From: Solibacillus sp. FSL H8-0523
GTDB lineage: Bacteria; Bacillota; Bacilli; Bacillales_A; Planococcaceae
Direction: 5' to 3'
NCBI RefSeq assembly: GCF_038051985.1
Contig: NZ_CP150291.1
Coordinates: 2,542,001 to 2,606,000, forward strand
DNA: 64,000 bases
Shown here piece by piece: positions 16,516 to 26,007 of the stretch. Both the position numbers and the translations under genes were made by a program. The notes beneath the pieces are model-generated. The model was given only the letters and a program-made list of their open reading frames with translations, was not told the DNA's origin and made no database searches. Numbering within the stretch: position 1 is the first letter of the stretch; every line of letters begins with the position of its first letter.

Positions 16516-18153
16516 TTTATAAAAGATTCTTCGATAATTTACTCGGCCGTGTTGATCGAATTCAACATGCTTATACGGTGTATCTTCCCTTACGTAAAAA
16601 TAGTGCTTTCGGTGAGAAATAAATTTCAACGTATATTCGTCAACCAACAGTTGCTCAATTTGCTTAAAGCAAGCTAAGCCCTCTTTCTGACTCGTCGCTT
16701 GCTGTAACAAGTACTCGGCTATTTGACGGGATTCTGGAAGTAAAAAATTAAAGAATATTTGAGGCTCACTTGAATACATCATAAAATACGCTAGTAGCAA
16801 ATTATCACTTAGCGCATTGCCTCCCACAAAAATGTCAATTTTCTGTTCAATTTTTTCATGTGCATGCTTTAAGTCAATACATACTGTTCTACTCTCAATG
16901 CCTTGTTCTAAAAGTAGCTGCTGGATAGGTTCCACTCTATATAAATGATTTACACCTTGACGTATTTCCTGATAGCCGATGACGAGTGGTCTTGAAAAAT
17001 ATGGCTTTTTCGTTTTTTCTACAGGTAATTTATTTGATTGTCCCACGAGCCAGCTCCCTGCAAGCGTTTCTCGCTCATGATCAACAATACACCGCATTGG
17101 TTCTATTAGATGCCAAATATAAGCGCGCTTGTCCCTGTCTGTTAGCTCTCCATAAGTACTATTTAAGGCAAAAAAATCAGCGCCTTGTTCTTGTGAAATA
17201 ATCTCTCGATACGGGACATCCGTCTGAAATATAAAGTTACTCACTACGTCGGCTTCAAAGTCTTGATAAATAAGTTCAACGGCATCAATCCATGGGCGCT
17301 GCTTAAAATATCGTGTAAATGTTTGCAATCGCATTCGTTCATTTGTATGTGTAACGAGTTGGAAAGGCCCACAACCAATCGTTGGCTCCTGCCCTTTATA
17401 AAAAACAGAAAATCGAATGCTTGCTAAAAAATTGGGTAATATCGTAAGTGGTTTATGTAATGTAATCGAAAAGGTGTACCGCCCTAAAATTTGCATCGAT
17501 TCAATCGTAAATACATTTTTATAATAAGATTTCACATAGCGTATCGACTCCACTGCATCACTAGCCGTTAACTCCTCTAAATTGTGAAATAATACGCCTT
17601 TTCGAAGAACAAAATGCCATGTTCTATAATCTTCCGAGTTATAGTCAAAAAGAAGATTTGATTCAATCTCGCTGCGTTCATTGATGATAAATAACGACTC
17701 ATGTATTTGCTCTAAAATATGCATGTCGTGGCGCGAAATCGCTTTTAATGGATCTAAAAACAATTCTACAAAATACATTGGCTGAACAAAAACATGCTCC
17801 TCATTCAATGCATGCAAGCCAAATTGCGCATTCATCCATGCTTGAATACTGGGATTTTGCTGCAATTCAACATCCTTTACAAGCTGAAATACTTCTTCAT
17901 ATTTTTTCTGAAGCCAAAGCTGTTGTAATACTTGAATGACCGCATCTGTCTTTGATTGACAAAGCGTCAAAAACGGTTTTTTTCCACGCCCTTGGGATGT
18001 TTCCCAAAGCACCTTTTGCTGTTGTTGTAACTGCTTTATGACAATTTTGGCATAGCGCTCTGAACAATGCCATATCGAAGCTAATTGTTCAATTGATGTT
18101 TCTGTTCTTTTGAGCTCTTCGAAGTACTGATGTAAAACTAAATTATAGTGCAC
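16507..18153 (-). CDS. SgrR-like regulator: DNA-binding domain fused to a solute-binding (SBP_bac_5-type) domain
   Basis: 548 residues. The N-terminal part (about 1-110) is a winged helix of the SgrR_N type (HQYFEELKRTETSIEQLAS, SERYAKIVIKQLQQQQKVLW). The rest resembles a periplasmic oligopeptide-type binding protein used inside the cell as a ligand sensor (MYFVELFLDPLKAIS; FVLRKGVLFHNLEELTASDAVESIRYV; GCGPFQL). No signal peptide is present, as expected for a cytoplasmic regulator. GTG 18153 follows GGAGG with 6 nt spacing. It is divergent from an MFS exporter, the standard partner of such regulators, and probably controls it. Confidence 0.82.
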   Translation of the reverse strand: MHYNLVLHQYFEELKRTETSIEQLASIWHCSERYAKIVIKQLQQQQKVLWETSQGRGKKPFLTLCQSKTDAVIQVLQQLWLQKKYEEVFQLVKDVELQQNPSIQAWMNAQFGLHALNEEHVFVQPMYFVELFLDPLKAISRHDMHILEQIHESLFIINERSEIESNLLFDYNSEDYRTWHFVLRKGVLFHNLEELTASDAVESIRYVKSYYKNVFTIESMQILGRYTFSITLHKPLTILPNFLASIRFSVFYKGQEPTIGCGPFQLVTHTNERMRLQTFTRYFKQRPWIDAVELIYQDFEADVVSNFIFQTDVPYREIISQEQGADFFALNSTYGELTDRDKRAYIWHLIEPMRCIVDHERETLAGSWLVGQSNKLPVEKTKKPYFSRPLVIGYQEIRQGVNHLYRVEPIQQLLLEQGIESRTVCIDLKHAHEKIEQKIDIFVGGNALSDNLLLAYFMMYSSEPQIFFNFLLPESRQIAEYLLQQATSQKEGLACFKQIEQLLVDEYTLKFISHRKHYFYVREDTPYKHVEFDQHGRVNYRRIFYKDY

Positions 18154-18165
18154 AGGTTGCCTCCT

Positions 18166-18212
18166 AAAAGGTGAACTTTATTTTCAAAATCATCACTTTT
18201 TGTTCTCCTTTT
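18166..18212. promoter_or_regulatory. Inverted repeat between the SgrR-like and MFS genes
   Basis: AAAAGGTGAAC (18166-18176) and GTTCTCCTTTT (18202-18212) are complementary at 10 of 11 positions, with a 25-bp spacer. Position and symmetry suit an operator for the divergent pair. Confidence 0.4.
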
Positions 18213-18246
18213 TGTATTTTACACTATTTTACAAGGAGGAGCTGCT

Positions 18247-19434
18247 ATGAATTTATATCATCATCAAACATTCCAAAAGATATTCGCAATTAATGTGTTA
18301 TCCAATGTCTCATCTGTTATTTTTACATTTATTGTTCCCATCATTTTATATGAGTACACAAAATCTGCATTTGCGATGAGCATGATGCGTATGATGGAAT
18401 TTTTACCAAATGTGCTATTAGGTATGCTCATTGGTGTATTTGTCGACCGAATGAATCGTCGCCTTGTGCTGCAATATGCAAATGCGACGCGTATCGTTAT
18501 TGCGGCATTATTTGTGTTTGTACTAACTAGCCAAGAACTCTCCCTTTGGACACTTTATGTGCTCGGTTTTTTACTTTCTAGCCTAGGCTATATGATTGGT
18601 AGTGCGACAAATGCGATTTTGCCACAGCTATTTGACAAGGAATATATGACCGATATTCAATCAAAATTTGCAATGATTTATACGCTTATTTCAATTATTG
18701 GGCCTGGCATACTCGGTGCAATGCTGTTGTGGGTCGCAAACGATGTGTTTTTATGGCTGTTTTTAGCATGCCATATTCTAACAACGATCATCGTACAATT
18801 TGTCGAAAAAGTACCCACACCTATACGTCAACAATCAACGATTATTCAGGATTTAAAAGAAGGAATCGTTGAACTTATTGGTAACCGATCGCTCTTCATT
18901 CAAACCTGGACTATTTTTTTCGGTAACTTTGCTTCATCACTTATTATTGGAGTATTGACGTTTTATGCACTAGACCAGCTCCATTTAACGAAAAAAGAGC
19001 TAGGTCTGATGTTAACCATTGCTGCTTGTGGCGGGATTTTAGGCGCTAAGATTATTCATCCGTTACGCAAAAAATTGCGACGCGGTCAAATATATACATA
19101 TAGCACATTTGCGGAAGTGTTTATTTTAGCTTTGATGTTTTTTGCCAATCAGTGGATTATGTTAGGAATCTTGCTTGGCTTACGGACAGCTATTTCCACA
19201 ATGACGAATATTGTTTATTTAGCACTACGTCAGGAAACAACTCCGAATCATTTACTCGGACGTGTTGCAGGTACTTCTTCTATGATTATGAAGCTCGCGC
19301 TACCTGTTGGCTTGTTTATTGGCGGGATTTGGGCAGATACGTTACCAATTCCACCGATATTTTTAATTAGTGCACTGATCATTTTATTTAATGTTTTCTT
19401 ATTGATGAAAGTAAAGTTTACTACGGTTGAATAA
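18247..19434 (+). CDS. MFS transporter (DHA3-like exporter)
   Basis: A 395-residue major facilitator protein with 12 likely helices. The loop 2-3 motif is GVFVDRMNRRLVLQYANATR (variant of GxxxDRxxRR). Such exporters remove drugs or metabolites by proton antiport. AAGGAGG precedes ATG 18247. It is divergent from the SgrR-like regulator gene, so a sugar or peptide derivative is a possible substrate, by analogy to SgrR/SetA. It ends at a bidirectional terminator. Confidence 0.85.
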   Translation: MNLYHHQTFQKIFAINVLSNVSSVIFTFIVPIILYEYTKSAFAMSMMRMMEFLPNVLLGMLIGVFVDRMNRRLVLQYANATRIVIAALFVFVLTSQELSLWTLYVLGFLLSSLGYMIGSATNAILPQLFDKEYMTDIQSKFAMIYTLISIIGPGILGAMLLWVANDVFLWLFLACHILTTIIVQFVEKVPTPIRQQSTIIQDLKEGIVELIGNRSLFIQTWTIFFGNFASSLIIGVLTFYALDQLHLTKKELGLMLTIAACGGILGAKIIHPLRKKLRRGQIYTYSTFAEVFILALMFFANQWIMLGILLGLRTAISTMTNIVYLALRQETTPNHLLGRVAGTSSMIMKLALPVGLFIGGIWADTLPIPPIFLISALIILFNVFLLMKVKFTTVE

Positions 19435-19478
19435 TTAATTTTATGTCTTTTCCTTTGTAGATTTCAATTGTTTCTTGT

Positions 19479-19519
19479 CCACACAAAAAGCAAGCTAGAG
19501 TCGCTTGCTTTTTGTGTGG
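19479..19519. terminator. Bidirectional terminator between convergent genes
   Basis: A 16-bp perfect stem: CCACACAAAAAGCAAG (19479-19494) with CTTGCTTTTTGTGTGG (19504-19519). Confidence 0.8.
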
Positions 19520-19529
19520 CTATTTTAAA

Positions 19530-20150
19530 TTACATGTATGTAGATGGCTTCACCTGATTGACCTCAATACCAGCATTTTCAAGCTTACAAATGCCTTCTT
19601 CAACAATTAAATTTTTGAAAGCTGTCAGTACTGGTTCAAAATCGGTATGCTTATCTAACATAAAGAGCATCTCAAACTCAATCGGCAGCCACGTTTCAAT
19701 ATCAGCCTCGTTATGTTGTATTTGCGCTTCTAATTTATCTAAAGCATTTGCAACTTTCGCTTCATACGTTGCTTTATGCTCAAATTCAAACCAGAGATCA
19801 TAAAATAATTGACCTGTTCTCCCACCCATCAAGTCTCGAATTTTTTCAATTGCTCTGATTTCATTTTCCATTTTCAACTGCTTCGCTTCAGCGTTATTCA
19901 TCGTAGCAAAAGCAGGAATATCTGTAGCATACGCCTCGACAAGGTCATGAATAATAATCATTTTTAGCATTTTTTCGCTATCAACCTTTTTCGGTAATGA
20001 CGATTCAAGGGCCATTGCCATTAATGCAACACGCCACGTATGCTCGGCCACACTTTCTCTGCGTCCATCAGAAAGCCAGCTATGTCTTAATTCTCGTTTT
20101 AATGCTTCTCCAAGTTTTATTAGCTGTAATGCGTTCTTTAACTTTTCCAC
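19530..20150 (-). CDS. HD-domain phosphohydrolase (YfbR/HDDC2-like)
   Basis: 206 residues with the HD metal site: ESVAEHTWRVALMA (first His), IIIHDLVEAYATDIPAF (the HD pair) and ALDKLEAQIQHNE (final Asp). This matches the HD subfamily that holds the 5'-deoxynucleotidase YfbR and HDDC2, so hydrolysis of dNMPs is likely but not certain. GTG 20150 is preceded by AAGGTGA. It is convergent with the MFS gene. Confidence 0.8.
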   Translation of the reverse strand: MEKLKNALQLIKLGEALKRELRHSWLSDGRRESVAEHTWRVALMAMALESSLPKKVDSEKMLKMIIIHDLVEAYATDIPAFATMNNAEAKQLKMENEIRAIEKIRDLMGGRTGQLFYDLWFEFEHKATYEAKVANALDKLEAQIQHNEADIETWLPIEFEMLFMLDKHTDFEPVLTAFKNLIVEEGICKLENAGIEVNQVKPSTYM

Positions 20151-20267
20151 TTTGTCACCTTTTTCTATTCTTTTTAATAATCAAATTATAACAGACAATA
20201 AAGATGTTCAGAGAAAAACGCTGGTAATTTAAACAGCTGCTTCGCGGTGATATACTTACTTATACAA

Positions 20268-20307
20268 ACGTAAAGGCCTGCTCAAATGTTAATTTGAACA
20301 GACCTTT
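20268..20307 (-). terminator. Terminator of the penicillin-binding protein gene
   Basis: AAAGGCCTGCTCAAAT (20272-20287) pairs with ATTTGAACAGACCTTT (20292-20307) with two G-U type positions, 5 bp after the gene end. Confidence 0.7.
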
Positions 20308-20312
20308 AAATG

Positions 20313-22508
20313 TTATTCATTCACAGTTTCAACTGCTTGGTCTTCATCTAACTTCTCCGTTGATGCTCTCATAATCGGCATGGTTACTTTACTAGTTGTT
20401 ACACCTTCTGTGGCATATTTTTTCTTTAATTCGAAATAAGCATCCAGTAGATCTCGTGCTGTTTCATTTCCTTGTGGGAAATACGTATCAAAATCAGTTG
20501 TTGCCCATGGATAGATGATGGCGTAGGCGATTTCAGGATCCTCAAATGGTGCATAACCAACGTGGACAAAATTAATTGTATCCGTTCCATACTTTTCTTC
20601 TTGTGGTCCGTAGTAAACTACTTGCGCTGTACCGGTTTTACCAGCTGCTGTATAGTCAGCCGTTGCGAATTGTCTGCGTGCTGACCCACCACCACCAAAA
20701 TAAACCCGGCGTAAGCCTTCTTGAACATGTGCGATTTCCTCTTCACTATTTTCAATACGGTTTAAAATTGTTGGTGTCACTTCATCTACTACCTGGCCTA
20801 AATGCTCACCGTCTTTTGAAGGCTTGCGAATTTCTTTTAACAAACGAGGTTGAATCCGGTAGCCACCATTGGCAATTGTTGAAATATATTGTGCTAGTTG
20901 GAGTGGAGTATACGTATCAAACTGCCCAATCGCTAAGTTAAGCATTTTCACATCTGTATCTGGATCGGCTTGATACCCTAATGTTTCACCTGGTAAGTCA
21001 ACACCGGTTGGCACGCCTAAACCAAACTGCGCATATTCATTACGCATCGTTTGTAGAGTCCCTTTAGCTAAACTAAAACGCATCCCTGGGGCATATGTGC
21101 GGCCACCAACACCCATGGCAATTTTAAACATGTAAACGTTAGATGATTTCTCTAATGCCGTTAAATCGTCTAACATGACACTTCCAAATTTATTAAATAA
21201 CGTATTCAGTGTAATGTTACCGATTTTCATTGGGGCATCGAGCATCACCGTTCCCGGCTCAATGACGCCTTCGTTATAGCCCATCAAAACCGTTGCTGCC
21301 TTGACAGTTGATCCTGCTTCATACGCGGTTGTAAAGGTGCCATATGAATAATCGATTACATATTGTTCATTGGTTTCTTCATTCTTTTCAATTTTCTTAC
21401 CGACAACGGATAGAAGCTCCCCTGTTTTTGGGTTCATTGCGACTAAAAATGCACGGTCTAATAGGTCGGATTGTCCAAATGATTTTAGTTCAAGTAATTT
21501 TCTTTCTAAAATGGCATCTGCCTTTTGTTGAAACTCAATATCAATTGTAGCAACTAAGTCTTTACCGGGCTCCCCATCAAAAGTGGTCATCATTTCGACA
21601 ACCTGGCCTTTTTTATTCGTTAAGTTTTTGACGACCGATTTCTCGCCTTGTAAAATTTCCTCATACTGTGCTTCGAAATAACTTTCGCCAACCCGGTCAT
21701 TACGTGAATAATCCCGCGCTAAATAGAAGTTTAAATCCGATTTCGGAACACCCTTACTTGGTACCGTTGTGCGACCTAAAATCGCGAGCGGCGTCAAACG
21801 CACGCGCTTCCAATCGGTCGTCGTATTAACGCCAGGTAGATCAGGCAGCATTTCCGATACACGGGCAAATTCTTCGGTAGTTACATTTTCACCTTTAATA
21901 ATTTGAGGAGATAAATTGTAGCCAATCATCATCTCTCGGTAAATAGCGAGCACTTCTAACTCCTTATCCGTTAGAGCGGCTAGTTCTGCCTCGGTAATTC
22001 GCTCACGAACGCGACGATCATGCTCTGCATTGACGGCTTTCGTCTCGATATCCTCGTCTGCATCACGGAAGGCTTTCATTTCTTCTTTAGTCACCTTTTC
22101 TTTCGCTTCTTCAGGATGGATTAAAATCCAATAATCCAGCTTATCGCGGTACGTTATTTTATTTAATGGCTGATCCATTAACTTAGATAGTTTCTGCGCA
22201 ATTTCTAACATTTCAGCAGTTTTCGTCGTTTGCATCTTCGTATAAGTAATCGCATTTTCCGGCTGATTATCTACTAAAATACGACCATAGCGATCAAAAA
22301 TACGACCACGCGGTACACTCGTATTCACACGTACTTCTTCTGTACGCTCAAGCTCTCTTACATATTCTTCGCCCTTTACGATTTGCAAATAGCCTAGACG
22401 AAAAATTAATAATGAAAACATAAAAAATACCGCAAAGAAAAGAAGATTCATACGGAATGTAATTACCGCGAGATGTTTTGTATTTTGCTTGACTTGTAAT
22501 TTTCGCAT
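20313..22508 (-). CDS. Class B penicillin-binding protein (transpeptidase, PbpA/PbpH-like)
   Basis: A 731-residue bitopic membrane protein that cross-links peptidoglycan. One N-terminal membrane helix (about 22-42) is followed by the dimerisation domain (PRGRIFDRYGRILVDN, LGRTTVPSKGVP) and the transpeptidase domain. The three active-site motifs are present: SxxK in EAGSTVKAA, SxN in KSSNVYM, KTG in AAGKTGTAQV. The length and the long insert with DYSRNDRVGESYFEAQYEE fit the PbpA/PbpH group of Bacillus (about 700-730 residues), which acts in side-wall elongation. AGGAGA precedes ATG 22508. It is a single gene. Confidence 0.9.
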   Translation of the reverse strand: MRKLQVKQNTKHLAVITFRMNLLFFAVFFMFSLLIFRLGYLQIVKGEEYVRELERTEEVRVNTSVPRGRIFDRYGRILVDNQPENAITYTKMQTTKTAEMLEIAQKLSKLMDQPLNKITYRDKLDYWILIHPEEAKEKVTKEEMKAFRDADEDIETKAVNAEHDRRVRERITEAELAALTDKELEVLAIYREMMIGYNLSPQIIKGENVTTEEFARVSEMLPDLPGVNTTTDWKRVRLTPLAILGRTTVPSKGVPKSDLNFYLARDYSRNDRVGESYFEAQYEEILQGEKSVVKNLTNKKGQVVEMMTTFDGEPGKDLVATIDIEFQQKADAILERKLLELKSFGQSDLLDRAFLVAMNPKTGELLSVVGKKIEKNEETNEQYVIDYSYGTFTTAYEAGSTVKAATVLMGYNEGVIEPGTVMLDAPMKIGNITLNTLFNKFGSVMLDDLTALEKSSNVYMFKIAMGVGGRTYAPGMRFSLAKGTLQTMRNEYAQFGLGVPTGVDLPGETLGYQADPDTDVKMLNLAIGQFDTYTPLQLAQYISTIANGGYRIQPRLLKEIRKPSKDGEHLGQVVDEVTPTILNRIENSEEEIAHVQEGLRRVYFGGGGSARRQFATADYTAAGKTGTAQVVYYGPQEEKYGTDTINFVHVGYAPFEDPEIAYAIIYPWATTDFDTYFPQGNETARDLLDAYFELKKKYATEGVTTSKVTMPIMRASTEKLDEDQAVETVNE

Positions 22509-22863
22509 ATTCAGTCTCCTTTTCTAACCATTGAAAGCAAATTCCCAGTGTTAAAAAGCAGTAGTTCTGTATAGTAACGTTAATTGAGTTTGTGCAGGCA
22601 CTTACGATTTATTTTATATTCATTGAAACTGTAGGGTGATTACTATATGCTTTATTCATTGCGATAATCCACAAAAAGAAATTTTACCCAATTTCAATAA
22701 CTAATATAACATTATTTTACATTAAATTTTATTAAAAGTAACAGATTCGACTTAAGGAAAAATCTGTAAAATTGACTTTCTTGAAAAAGTGAGCCCTAAT
22801 TCCATTAAGTATCACTAATAATTTATACCATTTATTTACCAACTGTTGCGGGAGGCAAAGTTA
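22509..22863. other. Intergenic region without a recognised gene
   Basis: About 350 bp of AT-rich DNA between the divergent penicillin-binding protein and nucleotidyltransferase genes. It must hold both promoters. I see no convincing -10/-35 pair, hairpin or small ORF. Confidence 0.6.
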
Positions 22864-23415
22864 ATGAGTTTTGAATTAACATTAAATAATCTTTTAAAAT
22901 GGGATGCACACCTCTCATCCATTTTAAAAACAGTAGAAACACTTGATTTACATGATTGCTGGATTGCCGCTGGTATTATTAGAAATAAAGTTTGGGATTC
23001 ATTACATAACATCAAAACTGAAACAAATGACATTGATGTCATTTATTTTGATGAAGCGGATACTTCAATTCAAGCCGAAAAAATACTAGAAGCTAAGTTA
23101 AATAAGTTAATGCCTAATCAGCCATGGTCAGTTAAAAATCAAGCACGTATGCATTTGAAAAATAACTTACCACCATATCTTTGTTCATTTGACGGGGTTG
23201 CTAATTTCCCTGAAACACCCACGGCCATCGCTGCACGAATTAAACAAAATAAAATAGAATTAATGGCCCCGTATGGAATACAGGATTTATTTACTTACCA
23301 AGTAAGACCTACTCCTAACTACACGAAGGGTTCACCATTGCATCCTATTTATTTACAAAGAGTCCAAGAAAAAAATTGGGAACAGACTTGGAACAGGTTA
23401 AGAATCATCGTTTAA
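22864..23415 (+). CDS. Nucleotidyltransferase family protein (NTP_transf_6/DUF925-like)
   Basis: About 183 residues. The motif ETNDIDVIYFDEAD carries the DxD-like acidic pair of this nucleotidyltransferase-like family, preceded by CWIAAGIIRNKVWDSL, its usual helical start. TPTAIAARIKQNKIELMAPYGIQDLF is also typical. Function in the family is unknown. I choose ATG 22864 because GGGAGG (22850-22855) is 8 nt upstream. The TTG at 22846 lies before the binding site. Confidence 0.75.
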   Translation: MSFELTLNNLLKWDAHLSSILKTVETLDLHDCWIAAGIIRNKVWDSLHNIKTETNDIDVIYFDEADTSIQAEKILEAKLNKLMPNQPWSVKNQARMHLKNNLPPYLCSFDGVANFPETPTAIAARIKQNKIELMAPYGIQDLFTYQVRPTPNYTKGSPLHPIYLQRVQEKNWEQTWNRLRIIV

Positions 23416-23507
23416 AATCTCCCTTGAAAAAGTGGTCTATACAGGAGTATTCCCCATCTAAATAGCCTAATGTCATAATTTTAATTACCTATTTTAAAGG
23501 AGTTCAT

Positions 23508-24395
23508 ATGAAAAAAGTAAACGTCTTACATATCGATGCATTTAGTTCCATTCCTAATATGGGAAATCCAGCGGGTGTCGTTTTAAATGGAGAAGATTAT
23601 TGTGATGAGGAAATGCAATACATTGCCAAACAAATAGGGTTTAACGAAACAGCATTTTTAGTACCCTCAAAGCTTGCCGATTATCGAATTCGCTATTTTA
23701 CACCAGGACATGAAATGAACTTATGCGGGCATGCAACAATGGGCACGGTATATGCCATGCAGCAACAAGGCTTGTTACAGAAAGCATCATTTACAATTGA
23801 AACTAATGCGGGTGTATTACCGATTGAATGTTTTTCGGTTAACAATCAACTATCCTTAAAAATGCAGCATGCCAAGCCACAATTCAAAAAATTTACAGGC
23901 TCTGTTGAGAAATTAGCAGCGTCCATTGGTATTTCAGTTGAAGAAATTGATCACACATTACCAATTGTTTATGGCAGTACTGGCACTTGGACACTTATTA
24001 TTCCTATAAAAAAACTACAAAGCTTTTCAAAAATGATACCGACTACAGGTGATTTCCCTGAAATTTTAGTTGATTTACCAACTTCTTCAGTTCATCCTAT
24101 ATGCTTTGAGGTGAGAGATGCTGATAATGATATGCATGCGCGACATTTTTCTTCTCCCTATTCAGGAACAATTGAGGATGCAGTAACTGGAACCGGCTCT
24201 GGTGTCATGGGGGCTTATTACAAAACATTTGTTGAGCCTTCACTTCACTTGCCAGTCACATTAAAAGTGGAACAAGGCCATGAAATGAATAAGGACGGGC
24301 TCGTATATGTACATCTAGAGGAAATTGCGCAGGAAATAAGCATTTCTATTTCGGGCACAGCGGTTTTTGTTAGAGCTATTGAGTTGACGCTTTAG
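23508..24395 (+). CDS. PhzF family isomerase-like protein
   Basis: A 295-residue PhzF-fold protein (two diaminopimelate-epimerase-like halves). The conserved glutamate is in IGFNETAF (E47), followed by RIRYFTPGHEMNLCGHATMG, and the second half has EDAVTGTGSGVMGAY. PhzF isomerises a phenazine precursor, but most homologues outside phenazine clusters have unknown substrates, and no phenazine genes are present here. AAAGGAG precedes ATG 23508. It is monocistronic with a terminator downstream. Confidence 0.88.
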   Translation: MKKVNVLHIDAFSSIPNMGNPAGVVLNGEDYCDEEMQYIAKQIGFNETAFLVPSKLADYRIRYFTPGHEMNLCGHATMGTVYAMQQQGLLQKASFTIETNAGVLPIECFSVNNQLSLKMQHAKPQFKKFTGSVEKLAASIGISVEEIDHTLPIVYGSTGTWTLIIPIKKLQSFSKMIPTTGDFPEILVDLPTSSVHPICFEVRDADNDMHARHFSSPYSGTIEDAVTGTGSGVMGAYYKTFVEPSLHLPVTLKVEQGHEMNKDGLVYVHLEEIAQEISISISGTAVFVRAIELTL

Positions 24396-24407
24396 TACAT
24401 TGACAAG

Positions 24408-24445
24408 AGCCTGCTCAGCTCTAAATCCGGAGCAGGCTATTTCTT
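24408..24445. terminator. Terminator between convergent genes
   Basis: AGCCTGCTC (24408-24416) pairs with GAGCAGGCT (24430-24438) and a T-rich segment follows. Confidence 0.75.
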
Positions 24446-24451
24446 CGAATA

Positions 24452-25198
24452 TTAGTAAAATATCTGAGTGTTTTCGATCCAACAATCCCTATTAATTGAA
24501 CTTGAATTTTTATGATTAAGTTCAACTTGTACATTAAAAGTTTCATCTTTTTTGAAGACTAGGACTTGACTGTTTTCTAAGTGGATGGTAATCTGATTCT
24601 CCTCTAAAAGGCTATTTTCAAAAACAGTTTTTAACATTTCAAAATCAGATACTGAAAAAGGGCCATTTACTTGAATCCGCTTAATACCCGTAATATTATT
24701 TTTGCTAGAATTAGGAACCATATACTTTTGTAAATTTAATTTTACTTTTTCATTCTTCATTTGTTGAAATCCGATTTGCATTGGGACATTTTGAAAAAAA
24801 TTCAAATAACTATTATACCAAGGCAGCGTTTTAGAAATAAAGTTAAAAAGAAATTTTATTTCTATACTTTCAGGAGGTGAAATTGCTACTCCTTTCGCTT
24901 CCAGTTTTTTCACCAGATGATTCAAATTCGTGACATCTAACATTAAACAGATTAGGCCTCGTTCGCCATTATTGAAAGCATTAACCCATTCTCTTTTCCA
25001 ACCTCCTCCATCCCTTTTTTTTATAGAAATCATCTCAAAATACTCTTTACCAATCCATATATTTGTAGCTTTAAAACCTCGTGTACCTTTTCCTTTTTTA
25101 GGATCATACAGTAATCCCATTTCTCTAATATTTTGTGTACGTGTGCCCTCGCTTTGATAATCCTCACTAACATTCAATACTAAATGATCAAATTTCAT
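24452..25198 (-). CDS. VOC (glyoxalase-like) superfamily protein
   Basis: A 248-residue protein starting MKFDHLVLNVSEDY, the first strand of a glyoxalase/bleomycin-resistance fold. GTRGFKATNIWIGKEYFEMISI and GLICLMLDVTNLNHLVKKLEAKG follow, as in Glyoxalase_3-like proteins. The metal ligands are not fully clear, so enzymatic activity is uncertain. The promoter region carries an 18-bp operator shared with the upstream PadR regulator gene, so the gene is most likely controlled by that PadR protein and may bind or modify the same ligand. Confidence 0.7.
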   Translation of the reverse strand: MKFDHLVLNVSEDYQSEGTRTQNIREMGLLYDPKKGKGTRGFKATNIWIGKEYFEMISIKKRDGGGWKREWVNAFNNGERGLICLMLDVTNLNHLVKKLEAKGVAISPPESIEIKFLFNFISKTLPWYNSYLNFFQNVPMQIGFQQMKNEKVKLNLQKYMVPNSSKNNITGIKRIQVNGPFSVSDFEMLKTVFENSLLEENQITIHLENSQVLVFKKDETFNVQVELNHKNSSSINRDCWIENTQIFY

Positions 25199-25228
25199 TA
25201 TATATCCCCCTTATTCACTCAATATTAA

Positions 25229-25246
25229 ATACTTAACGTTGAGTAT
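25229..25246. promoter_or_regulatory. Operator copy 1 (PadR site candidate)
   Basis: ATACTTAACGTTGAGTAT, an almost perfect palindrome, lies 30 bp upstream of the VOC gene. It matches the site before the padR gene at 16 of 18 positions. Confidence 0.65.
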
Positions 25247-25289
25247 ATTACTAAAATTAAATTCCCTCTAGTTTATAGAGAGAATATTT

Positions 25290-25820
25290 TCATTTTGATA
25301 AAGCTAATACATCTTTTATAAACAAAATTTGACGTTGAACGATATCAATCATATTTTCAGATACTAAGGAAACAAGCGGCAACAATTCTCCAGAAAGATA
25401 CTCTCTTTTTACTGACAATCCTTGTGTAATTAAATCAAGCTCTTTCTCTAACTTTACTAATTGCTCATTTAACGCTTTTTCAGCTCGATCTTGTGGAAGA
25501 TTTTCAATAAATGATAAACCTGCATAAAGGGAAAGTGGATATGGTACTCCTGAGGATTGAATGGCATTAAAAGTTAAGATTTTCAATTGTTCTTTCCCTA
25601 AATCTGTAATGTTATAAATTACTTTTTGCCGATGACCAACACTTTCGACTTTTTGTATTTCAATAAATTCCTCTTTCTCTAATTTTTTTAACGCATGATA
25701 TATTGAACCAACCTGTACACCGGACCATCTCTCAGCTTCATTTTCTTGCAGCATCAATTGAATATCATAACCCGACATAGGTTGTACATTTAGTGCACCT
25801 AAAACAAGGAGTTGAGTCAA
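25290..25820 (-). CDS. PadR family transcriptional regulator
   Basis: About 176 residues. An N-terminal winged helix (LTQLLVLGALNVQPMSGYDI; GSIYHALKKLEKEEFIEI; RQKVIYNITDLGKEQL) and a C-terminal helical dimerisation part are typical of PadR subfamily 2. The best start is TTG 25820: CGGAGG lies about 9 nt upstream and the protein then begins in the standard PadR way. The longer frame reads through this leader. An 18-bp operator just upstream indicates autorepression. It is followed by the VOC gene under an equivalent site. Confidence 0.85.
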   Translation of the reverse strand: MTQLLVLGALNVQPMSGYDIQLMLQENEAERWSGVQVGSIYHALKKLEKEEFIEIQKVESVGHRQKVIYNITDLGKEQLKILTFNAIQSSGVPYPLSLYAGLSFIENLPQDRAEKALNEQLVKLEKELDLITQGLSVKREYLSGELLPLVSLVSENMIDIVQRQILFIKDVLALSK

Positions 25821-25841
25821 AATAATAAACCTCCGATTAAA

Positions 25842-25859
25842 ATACTTTACATTGAGTAT
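25842..25859. promoter_or_regulatory. Operator copy 2 (PadR autoregulation candidate)
   Basis: ATACTTTACATTGAGTAT lies 22 bp before the padR start and differs from copy 1 at two positions. Confidence 0.65.
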
Positions 25860-26007
25860 CTTAATTTCATTATCCAAATTTGTCAATAAATAACTTTAAT
25901 TAAAATTACTCAAAACAGATCGGGTAACATTTTCTACAAAGCCTTTATCCGATCTAACAGATAAAGGCTTCAAAGTTCAAAGACTACATCAAATACTATT
26001 TAGATTA

